A DNA stretch of 64,000 nt from Candidatus Pristimantibacillus lignocellulolyticus (GCA_023639215.1 CP097899.1:4646001-4710000), one strand, 5' to 3'. Positions 44,482-54,100 are shown, numbered from the stretch's first letter. Numbers and translations are program-made. Notes: generated by a model from the letters alone, not told the origin.

Positions 44482-44728
44482 GACAGGATCCTCCTTTGCA
44501 GCATCTGACTATAGCTTATGTAAAGAAAAAAGGAATGTTACCAAATTCTTTTTACAATTGCTATAAGCATACTTTATCATGTCTTGATAACTATTGCACT
44601 AAAAAAACAAAAAATAGGTACCTTTATTAAGTCTAATAAGCATATGTAAATATGATAAATTTATGAACCTTTTCTTATTAATAAAGACTGATCCCACAAT
44701 AGAAGGATCAGTCCAAAAAAAACTTTGA
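44482..44728. other. Intergenic region, mostly featureless
   Basis: About 250 AT-rich bases upstream of mecA. The left flank near 44686-44713 holds the terminator of the next gene. Nothing else was recognised. Confidence 0.5.
44686..44717 (-). terminator. Terminator of the gene at 44729
   Basis: Nine-bp stem GACTGATCC/GGATCAGTC (44686-44694, 44705-44713) with U-rich flanks on both strands. Confidence 0.75.
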
Positions 44729-45067
44729 TTAGTGCTTAACCGTTTGAGGCTCTTTTGTAATTTCATTAAACTCACTTTGTAATTGTGGATCATTTTCAAT
44801 AATGTTTTTTATTAATGATTCGTTACTTGCATGATCCTGTTTATTCTTCTGTGATTTGTCCTCTGAAGATGAATCCATCTTAGATGAATTAGATGAACCA
44901 GATGCTCCACTTGCAAAGAGGCTAGAAGCTGCCTTGTTCCACATATCATTTTTGACATCAGACATCATGTTAGTCACTGCTTTAGCGGTTTCTGGCTTAC
45001 GTTGCATCAGATACATCGCGCCAACCATCCCGGCTACGCCACCTATTATAAAGCTACTCATTCGCAT
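44729..45067 (-). CDS. Membrane-anchored protein of unknown function
   Basis: About 112 residues: one N-terminal hydrophobic segment (SFIIGGVAGMVGAMYLM) and a long polar region rich in serine, lysine and glutamine (GSSNSSKMDSSSEDKSQ) that is likely disordered. The general layout is YtxH-like but the match is weak. GAGAGGTG about seven bases before the ATG at 45067 decides the start. Not recognised beyond this. Confidence 0.65.
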   Translation of the reverse strand: MRMSSFIIGGVAGMVGAMYLMQRKPETAKAVTNMMSDVKNDMWNKAASSLFASGASGSSNSSKMDSSSEDKSQKNKQDHASNESLIKNIIENDPQLQSEFNEITKEPQTVKH

Positions 45068-45166
45068 AACTGACACCTCTCTTCTAATATGACTTCTCCT
45101 ATAGAATGACCATCAAAGAAGACACTCATACGTTAGAATCGAAAGGTAAATAGGTGCAAACTTCCC

Positions 45167-45403
45167 TTAAGATGTTGAATAATATTTGTTACCGTACCAA
45201 AATAAAAAGATGACTAAAGCAACGAATAAAATGAACAAGAGATTATAATAAAGACGACTAAGTTTATTTTTACTTGAAGGATGTTTTTTGCTTCGTGACG
45301 GAAGCTTTGTCTCTTCGTTCTCGCCATCTAAGTAAATTTGATTATCAGCCTCTTGTTGTCTGTGATTTCGTGCTGAGCGACTGAACTTTTCTTTCCTACT
45401 CAT
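45167..45403 (-). CDS. Small basic single-pass membrane protein
   Basis: A 78-residue protein with a charged, mostly disordered N-terminal half (KFSRSARNHRQQEAD) and one C-terminal membrane helix (YNLLFILFVALVIFLFWYG). Its ATG overlaps the stop of the CPBP protease in an ATGA and GGAGGGA precedes it, so it is translated and coupled to that gene. The tail-anchored topology suggests a membrane partner of the protease; this is inference only. Confidence 0.7.
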   Translation of the reverse strand: MSRKEKFSRSARNHRQQEADNQIYLDGENEETKLPSRSKKHPSSKNKLSRLYYNLLFILFVALVIFLFWYGNKYYSTS

Positions 45404-45996
45404 GATTCCCTCCTAAAACGAATCAGCAATCCCATAACAAAGTCGAACAAAAAATGAGCAATGATTGGAGCCCATATTGAATCTGTCTGGATATATATCC
45501 ATCCTAACCCATAGCTGATTGAGAAAACAAGACCTGTTGGGATCCAGTGTTTCAAATATCTCACATGGATGGTAGCAAAAACAATACTTGTCCAATATGG
45601 CCCAAATGCATGTTGCATTGCCCCTCGAAATAATAACTCTTCACAAATAGCAACGACCAGCGAAATAAGTGCGATATGCCATACTGCACGAGTGCCAAAA
45701 ATCCGCTCATTTACTCCACCATCATCACCAAGATCATCAGGTACAAATTTGGATAACACCAAATCGACACAAATTGCTACAACAGCTAATCCGGCGCCCC
45801 ATAAAAAAACATTTGTAATTGATGTTGGAATAGATAATAATGAAATCAAATTTTGTTGTTGAAAAATTACCCATATTAAGCCGATAATAAAAGTAAGGCC
45901 TTGAGTTGCGTATAAGTTAATGAGCAACATGCGATCATCTAGATCATCAATTGTTACTTTGCGGAACTGAAATTTTTTAAATTTGAACTTTTTCAT
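45400..45996 (-). CDS. CPBP-family intramembrane metalloprotease (Rce1/Abi-like)
   Basis: A 198-residue membrane protein with about six helices. Motif 1, EELLFRGAM, near residue 118 has the paired glutamates and arginine; FATIHVRYL gives the second-motif histidine; IIAHFLFDFVMG gives the last histidine and aspartate. In bacteria this family includes bacteriocin-immunity and sporulation-linked proteases; no substrate is visible. It is divergent from the gene at 46050. Confidence 0.88.
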   Translation of the reverse strand: MKKFKFKKFQFRKVTIDDLDDRMLLINLYATQGLTFIIGLIWVIFQQQNLISLLSIPTSITNVFLWGAGLAVVAICVDLVLSKFVPDDLGDDGGVNERIFGTRAVWHIALISLVVAICEELLFRGAMQHAFGPYWTSIVFATIHVRYLKHWIPTGLVFSISYGLGWIYIQTDSIWAPIIAHFLFDFVMGLLIRFRRES

Positions 45997-46049
45997 CTGT
46001 ACACATCCGTTCTAAGTTAGATCAATATTTGACATAAAGGAGAAATGAA

Positions 46050-46964
46050 ATGGATAAACGTTTTTCAAGAACAGCCACACTTTATACAATACTTTTTTTA
46101 GGAATGCTTGTTTTTGCAGTAGTTGCTTTTTTCTATGGTATGAATATTGGGACCAATCGTGTCGAAGCAAAGTATGCTCACCTCAATGAGGAGAAAGTCG
46201 ATAAAACAAATTATGTGTATCAACAACAAGAACTCGCTTCCTTCTATCTTACTGTATACTCACCTTATCGTGAATTTCAACTAGATTGGTCTGAGGCACT
46301 TCATAATATCTCTAACAAAAAAGTAAGTAATGTTTCTTCACTATATAAAGAATTAGAAGGTCAAGCAAGTAAAAAAGCAATTGAAGCTGCAAGTTACAAC
46401 TTACAAAATGCAGGACAACTAGGTGAAGCTCAACAAAATTATATTCGAAGCCTTAATCAATTCGAGAAAGTAGCAGCTACACTGCAAAAGAAATCATCTT
46501 CTATTACGTACGAACAGATCATTGAGTTGCTAAAATCAAATGAATCTTATCAAACAGCAGTATCACAAGCTTTAAAGGGACAAGACATATATTTTGAGAC
46601 GATGAATCTTTGGGCGATTTCGATAGATCCGAACATTCCAACTGATTTCGATGAGAATGTTAGCCAAAAAATTTCGACTTGGAGCAAATATCCGCTCGTA
46701 ATTAAAAATGAAATTATCGCAAACTATTTAGCTGAACAAAATGATTTTGTTGAATTTTTGCCACATGATTTGACAAGTGCTATCGATCAATTTATAACCT
46801 CAGGACAAGCAGAAGCTATGAATCTAACGACTATTGACGGAATTATTACGTTATTATTAAACACCTCTGCTGTAAGACCTGGTGACTATAATCTTAATAA
46901 GAATAAATTGTATTCTCAAGAGTTTCTTCCACAAATTCCTTTCTTCTATCCTAATGTAGAATAA
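46050..46964 (+). CDS. Membrane-anchored extracytoplasmic protein, unknown function
   Basis: A 304-residue protein with one N-terminal membrane helix (LYTILFLGMLVFAVVAFFYG, residues ~11-30) and an extracellular, helix-rich body with coiled-coil-like stretches (about 60-150). AAGGAG seven bases before the ATG supports the start. I recognise no family. It is a lone plus-strand gene upstream of serA and divergent from the CPBP protease gene. Confidence 0.75.
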   Translation: MDKRFSRTATLYTILFLGMLVFAVVAFFYGMNIGTNRVEAKYAHLNEEKVDKTNYVYQQQELASFYLTVYSPYREFQLDWSEALHNISNKKVSNVSSLYKELEGQASKKAIEAASYNLQNAGQLGEAQQNYIRSLNQFEKVAATLQKKSSSITYEQIIELLKSNESYQTAVSQALKGQDIYFETMNLWAISIDPNIPTDFDENVSQKISTWSKYPLVIKNEIIANYLAEQNDFVEFLPHDLTSAIDQFITSGQAEAMNLTTIDGIITLLLNTSAVRPGDYNLNKNKLYSQEFLPQIPFFYPNVE

Positions 46965-46972
46965 AGTTGAAT

Positions 46973-46992
46973 TTTTGTGAAATTTCACAAAA
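46973..46992. promoter_or_regulatory. Perfect 20-bp palindrome
   Basis: TTTTGTGAAATTTCACAAAA lies nine bases after the stop at 46964. The half-site TTGTGAA...TTCACAA is like the Rex operator but the centre is 2 bases where Rex has 4. It could be a regulator site for serA or part of a weak terminator. Confidence 0.45.
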
Positions 46993-47029
46993 CAGATCGA
47001 AAATTCGTTTTTTAATCATTCTGAAGCAT

Positions 47030-47182
47030 TGATTTTATGTATAGAGTTGCTATAGAATAAGAATTACCGTAATGTTCGTTGATGAAACTCTCGACCCACT
47101 ATTTTCATCGGTGCGGAAGAGAGTTTTTCTGTCTATACTAATTGCGATGATTACATCGCACATCCAGGGGGTAGTTGTAATT
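47030..47182 (+). promoter_or_regulatory. serA leader with a terminator-like hairpin
   Basis: A promoter-like pair (TTGATT near 47030, TATAGAAT near 47051) is followed by a 118-base leader. AAACTCTC (47085-47092) pairs with GAGAGTTT (47119-47126) ahead of TTTTTC, which is a terminator-like shape. A second hairpin, TGCGATG/CATCGCA (47143-47160), follows before the ribosome-binding GGGGG. No T-box signature is seen. Attenuation is a possibility only. Confidence 0.45.
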
Positions 47183-48772
47183 ATGTATAAAGTACTTGTA
47201 TCCGATCCAATCAGTGACCTTGGTATTCAACAACTCGTTGATGCCCAAGACATCGTAGTAGACAAGAAGCCTGGTTTATCAGAGGATGAATTAGTATCCA
47301 TCATTGGTGAATACGATGCCTTGCTTGTTAGAAGCCAAACAACAGTAACTGAGAAAATCTTGGAAGCTGGTAAGAAATTGAAAGTTGTCGGTCGTGCTGG
47401 TGTAGGCGTTGATAACATCAATCTTGATGCTGCAACGAAGCTTGGCGTAATCGTTATTAACGCTCCAGACGGTAACACAATCACTACATGTGAACATACT
47501 TTTGCAATGATGATGGCACTTGCTCGTCACATTCCTCAAGCTTACAAAAAGACTACTGAAGGAACTTGGGATCGTAAGTCCTTCCTAGGTGTTGAACTTC
47601 GCAATAAAACACTAGGTGTACTTGGTATGGGCCGTATTGGTAGCGAAGTAGCTAAACGCGCCAAAGCATTTGGTATGAACATCCTTGGTTATGACCCCTT
47701 CTTAACGGAAGAACGTGCTCAAAAACAAGGGATTACTCTTGCTACAGTAGATGAAATTATTCGTAATGCAGATTTCATGACTGTTCATACTCCATTGACT
47801 CCTGAGACAAAACATATGATTAGCAAAGCACAATTTGAAGTTATGAAGCCTGGTATGCGTATCGTTAACTGTGCTCGCGGTGGAGTTATTGACGAGATCG
47901 CATTGGTTGATGCTATTAATGAAGGTATTGTTGCTGGTGCAGCATTCGACGTATTCGAAGTTGAACCGCCAGCTGCGGATCACCCATTCTTGACACATCC
48001 AAAAATTATTGTGACACCACATCTTGGTGCATCTACTGTTGAAGCACAAGAAAATGTTGCAATTGATGTTTCAGAGCAAGTGCTTCATATTCTTCGTGAT
48101 GAGCCGTTCACGAATGCTGTTAACATGCCTCCAATCCCTGCTGAAGTACGTAAAGTGCTTGAGCCTTACTTTGAACTTGGTGAAACTCTTGGTAGCTTCA
48201 TCGCTCAAGGTACTGAAGGTGCTGTGGAAGAAATTAGTGTTAGTTACTCTGGCGATCTAGCTGATGTTGATACACAACCATTAACACGCTACATCGTTCG
48301 TGGAATTCTAGCTCATTACTTAGGTAAAGATACTGTAAATGTAGTTAACTCCATGCATACAGCGAAACAACGTGATGTAAACATCGTTGTTCAAAAATCT
48401 CGCGTTGCGCATAATTTCACTAACTTAGTGACTGTTACCCTTCGTACGAATAAAGAAGAGCGTTCTGCAGCTGGAACATTATTGTCTGGTTACGGTCCTC
48501 GTATTGTTCAAATTGATAAATACAATGTTGACGTTACACCTCGCGGTAACTTCATTCTTATTTCACATAATGACAAACCTGGTATCATTGGTCGCGTTGG
48601 TACATTGCTTGGTAGTAACGATGTTAACATCGCTACAATGCAAGTTGGTCGTCAAGATGAAGGCGGCACTGCAGTTATGGTTCTACGAGTTGATAAAGGA
48701 ACTCCGAAAGAAGTTCTTACTCAATTAACAGACCTTCCTGAACTAATCACTGCAAAAGAAATCATCATCTAA
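47183..48772 (+). CDS. serA: D-3-phosphoglycerate dehydrogenase
   Basis: A 529-residue enzyme, the first step of serine synthesis. The substrate and NAD domains show VVGRAGVGVDNINLDAAT near 72, GVLGMGRIGSEVAKRAKAFG near 145, NCARGGVIDE near 226 and the catalytic HLGAST near 280. An intervening domain is followed by a C-terminal ACT domain (ISHNDKPGIIGRVGTLLG, ~452-529) for serine feedback. The ATG at 47183 gives the normal start MYKVLVSDPI; a 37-residue longer frame to 47072 is only leader sequence. Confidence 0.97.
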   Translation: MYKVLVSDPISDLGIQQLVDAQDIVVDKKPGLSEDELVSIIGEYDALLVRSQTTVTEKILEAGKKLKVVGRAGVGVDNINLDAATKLGVIVINAPDGNTITTCEHTFAMMMALARHIPQAYKKTTEGTWDRKSFLGVELRNKTLGVLGMGRIGSEVAKRAKAFGMNILGYDPFLTEERAQKQGITLATVDEIIRNADFMTVHTPLTPETKHMISKAQFEVMKPGMRIVNCARGGVIDEIALVDAINEGIVAGAAFDVFEVEPPAADHPFLTHPKIIVTPHLGASTVEAQENVAIDVSEQVLHILRDEPFTNAVNMPPIPAEVRKVLEPYFELGETLGSFIAQGTEGAVEEISVSYSGDLADVDTQPLTRYIVRGILAHYLGKDTVNVVNSMHTAKQRDVNIVVQKSRVAHNFTNLVTVTLRTNKEERSAAGTLLSGYGPRIVQIDKYNVDVTPRGNFILISHNDKPGIIGRVGTLLGSNDVNIATMQVGRQDEGGTAVMVLRVDKGTPKEVLTQLTDLPELITAKEIII

Positions 48773-48790
48773 TCCATACTTTCTTACACA

Positions 48791-48822
48791 AAAGGCTAAC
48801 GAGTTAAACTCGTTAGCCTTTT
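48791..48822. terminator. Bidirectional terminator between serA and resE
   Basis: AAAGGCTAACGAGTT pairs with AACTCGTTAGCCTTTT; U-runs on the plus strand, A-run matching on the other. It serves serA. Confidence 0.9.
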
Positions 48823-48863
48823 GTTGTTCCACGATTAACAATATTATCAATGACAATTCTACG

Positions 48864-48950
48864 AAAAAAGAGGTTCCTCGACGGTAATAGCGTTCAACGT
48901 CAAATTGCTACAGCAATCTACATTAATGCCTTACGGTTCAAGAAACCTCT
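48864..48950 (-). terminator. Structured 3' element after resE
   Basis: Directly after the resE stop, AGAGGTT (48950-48944 on the minus strand) pairs with AACCTCT (48875-48869), which is followed by six U. The ~68-base interior holds a smaller hairpin (ATTGCT/AGCAAT). This is a terminator with an unusually large apical domain, or the end of a small RNA. Confidence 0.55.
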
Positions 48951-48954
48951 AATA

Positions 48955-50418
48955 TTACTGAATCATTTCATGTACCTTTACTGGTAACAATATTGTGAAT
49001 GTCGTGCCATGACCAATCATACTATCTACGGCAATGTTTCCGTGATGTTGATCAATTATGTTCTTCACAATAGCAAGTCCTAACCCTGTACCTGAGCTAT
49101 TTTCCCGTTTCCTCGCTTTATCAGCTTTGTAGAAACGTTCAAATATGTAAGGGATATCTTCTGAAGGTATACCTTGTCCTTCATCTTTCACTTGCACTTG
49201 GATGAATGATTCATGATTCAGTACAACTTCACTAGCTCGAATAATGACTCGTTTACCAGCGTCGGTATGTCTGAACGCATTATCAATCAAATTCGTAACA
49301 ACTTGTTCAAGACGATCCTCATCGGCATGCTGAAGCTCTAATACAGCCTCTGCAAACTCCGACACTAACTCAACATCTCTTTCCTTCGCAAATACGGTAA
49401 ACTTGCGTGCAACACGTGAGAGCAGCATATTAACATCAACAAGTTGATATTTCATGTTCATATGTCCTGCTTCCATTCTCGCAACGTCTAGAAAATCATT
49501 GACCAATCTTCCCATTCGGAGTGATTCATCATGAATGACTTGAACTAGTTCTTGGCGATCAGTAGGTGATACAACGATATCATCTAAGAGCGCTTCGCTA
49601 TACCCTTGTAACATTTGCAATGGCGTACGAATTTCATGTGAGATATTAGCTACAAAATCTCGACGAATTTTATCAACCTTATGTTCTTCTGTAACATCAC
49701 GGATAACAGCCACCACACCTCGCATCTTACTTGCAGACATTAATGGTGTTAAGACGACAGACCATACATAACTTTGCACATGAATTTTATCGGTAATTTC
49801 CTTACCATGATTAAGGACAAGAACATAACTTTCACGAATAGGTGCAGGCACCATTGGATAATTAACTATTTCACCAGTCGACCATTCCTCTTCAATGTTT
49901 TTCCATTGCTGAGTAAGTAAATGTCCATCTGGATTCGTAAGAATAATTTCACCGTTAGCATCAAATGTGATAACAGCATCACCAATACTCCGTAATATGC
50001 TTGAAAGGTGATTACTTTCATGATGAAGTTCATGAATAAGCTTCTCTAGCTGTTCGGTCATGTTGTTAAATGTTTGAGCTAGTTGTCCGATCTCATCCGA
50101 AGAGTCGATATGAACTCGAGTTGAGTAATTCCCTTCTGATATCGACACTGCAGCGTCTTTTAATTGCAGAAGTGGCTGCTGAATCTTTGAAGATAAGAAG
50201 AAGGCAAAAAAAGTAGATAATAAGAAGCCTATAATTGCCGTAATAATAAAGAGCACCTTAATGTCATTCGCATTTTCATCAAAAGATACATCAATATATT
50301 GCAGCAAAAAAGCACCAAGTATTAGTAGCACTACAGCTACTAATACTATAATCGTTACCCAAAGCTTTCCGATAACACTGTGCCACAGCATGCCAAACAG
50401 TCTTCGAAGCCATTTCAT
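48955..50418 (-). CDS. resE: Sensor histidine kinase ResE
   Basis: A 487-residue membrane kinase with two N-terminal helices (about 10-30 and 45-68), a HAMP linker (near 70-120), a PAS domain (about 125-230), the phosphorylation histidine in FVANISHEIRTPLQMLQGY near 258 and the ATPase domain with LIDNAFRHTDAGKR, VKDEGQGIPSEDIPYIFERF and SSGTGLGLAIVKNI. With ResD it controls anaerobic and respiratory genes. It follows resD at once. Confidence 0.95.
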   Translation of the reverse strand: MKWLRRLFGMLWHSVIGKLWVTIIVLVAVVLLILGAFLLQYIDVSFDENANDIKVLFIITAIIGFLLSTFFAFFLSSKIQQPLLQLKDAAVSISEGNYSTRVHIDSSDEIGQLAQTFNNMTEQLEKLIHELHHESNHLSSILRSIGDAVITFDANGEIILTNPDGHLLTQQWKNIEEEWSTGEIVNYPMVPAPIRESYVLVLNHGKEITDKIHVQSYVWSVVLTPLMSASKMRGVVAVIRDVTEEHKVDKIRRDFVANISHEIRTPLQMLQGYSEALLDDIVVSPTDRQELVQVIHDESLRMGRLVNDFLDVARMEAGHMNMKYQLVDVNMLLSRVARKFTVFAKERDVELVSEFAEAVLELQHADEDRLEQVVTNLIDNAFRHTDAGKRVIIRASEVVLNHESFIQVQVKDEGQGIPSEDIPYIFERFYKADKARKRENSSGTGLGLAIVKNIIDQHHGNIAVDSMIGHGTTFTILLPVKVHEMIQ

Positions 50419-51135
50419 TTACTTCGGCACCTCTAGCTTATATCCGACTCCCCAAACCGTTGTAATCATGCTTGCAGCCTCTGCAGATACTTTATTCAAC
50501 TTCTCACGTAGTCTTTTCACATGAGTATCGACTGTTCTTAAATCACCGAAAAATTCATAATTCCATACATCTTTTAATAATTCTTCTCTAGAGAATACTT
50601 TATCAGGTGAAACCGCTAAGTAATGTAACAGCTCATATTCTTTTGGCGTTAAGCTTACTTCTTGCCCACCAGCTGTTACGCGATGCGCATCATGCTCAAT
50701 AATTAGATGTGGAAAAACTATACTATTTGAAGTGTTCATTTCTTTCGTTAAGAACGCTGTCGCTGAAGAACGGCGTAAAATTGCTTTCACACGATAGATC
50801 ACTTCTCTAGGTGAGAATGGCTTAACAACATAATCATCGGCTCCAACTTCAAATCCTTGTACACGGTTCATTTCTTCACCTTTTGCTGTTAACATAACAA
50901 CTGGCGTTGCTTTAACTTGACGAAGGCGTGTACATACTTCTATCCCATCAATACCTGGCAACATAACATCAAGTAAAATAAGCGCATAATCTCTATTCAT
51001 AGCAAGCGATAGTGCTGTTTCTCCATCTTCCGCCTCTTCTATTTCATATCCTTCTTTTTCCAAATACATTTTCAGTAATCGACGAATTCTTTCCTCATCA
51101 TCAACTACCAATATACGACTCAAATATTCTGTCAT
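50419..51135 (-). CDS. resD: Response regulator ResD
   Basis: A 238-residue OmpR-family regulator. The receiver domain (about 1-120) has the phospho-acceptor aspartate in LILLDVMLPG near 54 and the lysine in DDYVVKPFSP near 104. The C-terminal winged-helix domain has SLTPKEYELLHYLA and the recognition part VDTHVKRLREKL. It acts with ResE on respiration and nitrate genes in B. subtilis and may control the res operon. Confidence 0.95.
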   Translation of the reverse strand: MTEYLSRILVVDDEERIRRLLKMYLEKEGYEIEEAEDGETALSLAMNRDYALILLDVMLPGIDGIEVCTRLRQVKATPVVMLTAKGEEMNRVQGFEVGADDYVVKPFSPREVIYRVKAILRRSSATAFLTKEMNTSNSIVFPHLIIEHDAHRVTAGGQEVSLTPKEYELLHYLAVSPDKVFSREELLKDVWNYEFFGDLRTVDTHVKRLREKLNKVSAEAASMITTVWGVGYKLEVPK

Positions 51136-51173
51136 TATATTACACCTCTTCCTGTACCATCGTAACGCTTATA

Positions 51174-52436
51174 TTAGTTTACACCTGCATACGAATGCAT
51201 GCCTGAGATCAGTAGGTTAACTCCTACTAATGTGAATAATACAATAACGAAACCGATTACTGCAAGCCAAGCTGATGGTTTACCATGCCATCCACGGGAA
51301 AGTCTGAAATGTAGATATGCGCTATAGAATAACCAAGTTATCAATGCCCATACTTCTTTCGGATCCCAAGCCCAGAATCTTCCCCATGCGATTTCTGCCC
51401 AAATCATAGCAAATATTAATCCGCCTAGCGTAAATATAGGGAAGCCAATAGCAATAGCACGATAACTTATTTCATCTAAATCATCTGGATCAATTCCATC
51501 TAGCATAGGATGAATTAGAGCTCCAAGTGGCTTTCTAATAATAAGACGAATGACAGCATACATTAATAATCCAACAATAATAGACCAAACGACGGTATTA
51601 AATTTACGGCCTGCATCGACACCGCCAAACCAAGATGGTGTTTCTAACAACGCATCACTCATTCCTAAAAATGGTGTTACATGTAGCGAAGTACTATTGT
51701 ACGGTTTAAAAATTGGTGGCATCGTATAATCAACGGTAGCCATTTTAGTAGTAACTTCTCCAACCGCAGAAACTTTTACGTTCTCTTGCTCAAATTGTGC
51801 AGTGTAGCCAGCACCTTTGAAACCAAATGAAGCAACGATGAAACCACATATAACAAGAATAGATATAAGTGTGAATTCTACCCAACGTTGTGCTTTACGA
51901 CCTTTTTTCGATTTATCACTAAAGTCTACTACTCTTAGAAGATACATAAGCCCTGCAGCAAAACCAACTGCAAAGAATGCTTCACCAGTTGCTGCCATCG
52001 TTACATGGACTTTCAACCAGATTGACTGCAAAGCAGGGATTAGTGGCTGTACTTCTTGCGGGAAAACGGATGCATAAGCGACAATAATGATAGTTAACGG
52101 CAGAGCAAACATACCTAGTAATGGTTTTCTATACATAAAATGAATAATCGTATAAGCGACCATAATTGCCATACCTAAAAACGTAATAAACTCGTACATA
52201 TTACTTACTGGCGCTTGTCCACTACCAATCCAACGAGTTGAGAAAAATAAGATGTGTGCAATTAAACCAGCCGTGGATGTAATAAAGGCTATGTTACTCC
52301 ATCTAGCCTCATGTTCCTTAGGATCACGATTACTCCATTTCTTACCTGCTACAGCAATGCAATAAAAGATAAAAGCAAAACAATATAAAAAGAAAGCTAC
52401 GATAAATATTGAACTACTAAAATCTAATAAACTCAT
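51174..52436 (-). CDS. resC: Cytochrome c biogenesis protein ResC (CcsA-type haem protein)
   Basis: A 420-residue membrane protein with about eight helices that delivers haem to apocytochrome c. The tryptophan-rich WWD-type region is AEIAWGRFWAWDPKEVWALI near 345, and several histidines nearby bind haem. It is encoded just after resB with a 4-base overlap and forms the System II complex with it. Databases sometimes label this family CcsB. Confidence 0.93.
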   Translation of the reverse strand: MSLLDFSSSIFIVAFFLYCFAFIFYCIAVAGKKWSNRDPKEHEARWSNIAFITSTAGLIAHILFFSTRWIGSGQAPVSNMYEFITFLGMAIMVAYTIIHFMYRKPLLGMFALPLTIIIVAYASVFPQEVQPLIPALQSIWLKVHVTMAATGEAFFAVGFAAGLMYLLRVVDFSDKSKKGRKAQRWVEFTLISILVICGFIVASFGFKGAGYTAQFEQENVKVSAVGEVTTKMATVDYTMPPIFKPYNSTSLHVTPFLGMSDALLETPSWFGGVDAGRKFNTVVWSIIVGLLMYAVIRLIIRKPLGALIHPMLDGIDPDDLDEISYRAIAIGFPIFTLGGLIFAMIWAEIAWGRFWAWDPKEVWALITWLFYSAYLHFRLSRGWHGKPSAWLAVIGFVIVLFTLVGVNLLISGMHSYAGVN

Positions 52437-54100
52437 CCTTTGTTTCCTCCGTTATCGAGACTCTTAGCATCTAACTCAATACCGACTTTTCCTAGTGCAT
52501 ACGAAGTATCAGTTCGCATACCATACCAGTTCTTTGTCGTATGAGCGCCTAGTGTCAATTTATGCTCATCAATACGCAACCAAATCCGACGATGTTGCCA
52601 ATACGTTCCTAGTAATAGGCCAATCATACTTATAATTGCCCCTATCCATAAAAATTTCACTGCTTTATCAATTCGTATATTCAAATAAGTCGTTGCTTCT
52701 GAGAAAGAAACGTTTTCCATACCATCAACTTTAATTTCTAATTTATCAGTTAGTTCACGATTGATTGTATTTTGTGAAAAACGAACTTTATCTTTTTGAA
52801 GTGGGAAGTACATAAATACTTCTCCAGATTCTTTCAAATTCGGACCTTGAATATTGAAAATGAATGCAGGTGCATTAGGTTCGCGAGATAAGGTTATCGG
52901 CTCACCTTCACTATTAATTGAGAAGTCCATGTACTTGTCGATTAACGTAATTTTGTAAGGTCCTACTTCATAGTTGAGTTCTGGATCCACCATCGAAAGA
53001 TGGAAAGGTCCAAAGGTTTCACCGGTTTCTTTGTTTGTGATCATAGGCGACACTGCATTGATTCTAGGTGTTAGATCATAATCAAATTGATGAAGCTTTA
53101 GATCTTTGTACCGTAGTGGGTCGTTTATTAGAATGGTATGCCTAAGCACTTCTGTTAAATTAGGCTTCTCGAAATCATCGTTACAATTACTTTCACACTC
53201 GTATAAAACCGCAAATGTTTCGAAATTTTTCACACGACCAGTATTTTGTAAACTTTCAGGCAACTCAGCATTATCGTAAAGTTCCATCTTAAAGCCTTCA
53301 CTTTTTACATAATAATTGGTACCACTAATAGGTACAGTATCACCATCTACAACTTTAACGTAATTGTCTACATTCCATCCTGGTATCCCTCTTGCAAGAA
53401 GTGCCAATAGAACTAAAATAAGACCAATATGATTTATGTATGGACCCCAACGACTGAAGCGATTTTTCTCAGCCAGTAACGCTGTTCCATCAATATGTAC
53501 TTTATATCCTTTTTTCTTAAGTGCTTGTCCGTAATTTTGCACCCATTGCTCTTCGTTTCCTTCAATTAGAGTAGAGTAAGTAACTTTCTGCCTAGTTAGG
53601 AACGAATGATGCTTTCGTATTTGTTGCTTATTCAACGCACGATATAAAGGAAGAACTCGATCGATACTACATATAACTAAAGAGGTTCCGATCATGACAA
53701 GCAGCGTAATAAACCACCAGCTGTTGTACGTATTATGAAGGCCAAGTAAATAATAAATTTTACCTGCAGTACCATAAGTTTCTTCATAATAAATTTTTGG
53801 GTCGAAATTGTTAATAAAGGTGTTAGCTTGTGGGAAAATAGTACCGAACATAGCTCCAATAAATGTAGCAATGATTAAATAAATAGCGATCTTCACAGAG
53901 GAAAAGAAATTCCAAATCTTATCTAATAGATCCGGATTCGCTTTTTGTGAACGACGTGCTACACCATCATAACGCATTTCAAGAGGTTCATTCGAATCGA
54001 TAATCTCTTGAACAATAGGTTTGCCGCATGTTTCACATAATACAGTACCTACTGCATTTTGATGACCACACTCACACTTTGTATTCTCTGGTAAAAGCAC
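52433..54100 (-). CDS. resB: Cytochrome c biogenesis protein ResB
   Basis: A 555-residue membrane protein of System II cytochrome c maturation (Ccs1-like). It begins with a zinc ribbon (CECGHQ...CETCGKP), the same as in B. subtilis ResB. Helices lie near 75-95, 125-145, 215-235 and 510-530, with a large extracytoplasmic loop between the last two. It passes reduced haem with ResC. A gap of about 80 bases separates it from resA. Confidence 0.94.
   Translation of the reverse strand: MLLPENTKCECGHQNAVGTVLCETCGKPIVQEIIDSNEPLEMRYDGVARRSQKANPDLLDKIWNFFSSVKIAIYLIIATFIGAMFGTIFPQANTFINNFDPKIYYEETYGTAGKIYYLLGLHNTYNSWWFITLLVMIGTSLVICSIDRVLPLYRALNKQQIRKHHSFLTRQKVTYSTLIEGNEEQWVQNYGQALKKKGYKVHIDGTALLAEKNRFSRWGPYINHIGLILVLLALLARGIPGWNVDNYVKVVDGDTVPISGTNYYVKSEGFKMELYDNAELPESLQNTGRVKNFETFAVLYECESNCNDDFEKPNLTEVLRHTILINDPLRYKDLKLHQFDYDLTPRINAVSPMITNKETGETFGPFHLSMVDPELNYEVGPYKITLIDKYMDFSINSEGEPITLSREPNAPAFIFNIQGPNLKESGEVFMYFPLQKDKVRFSQNTINRELTDKLEIKVDGMENVSFSEATTYLNIRIDKAVKFLWIGAIISMIGLLLGTYWQHRRIWLRIDEHKLTLGAHTTKNWYGMRTDTSYALGKVGIELDAKSLDNGGNKG

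Noticed and set aside
46973..46992. A firm Rex operator call
   Set aside because: The half-sites match but the centre is 2 bases shorter than the known site, so only a possible operator is reported.
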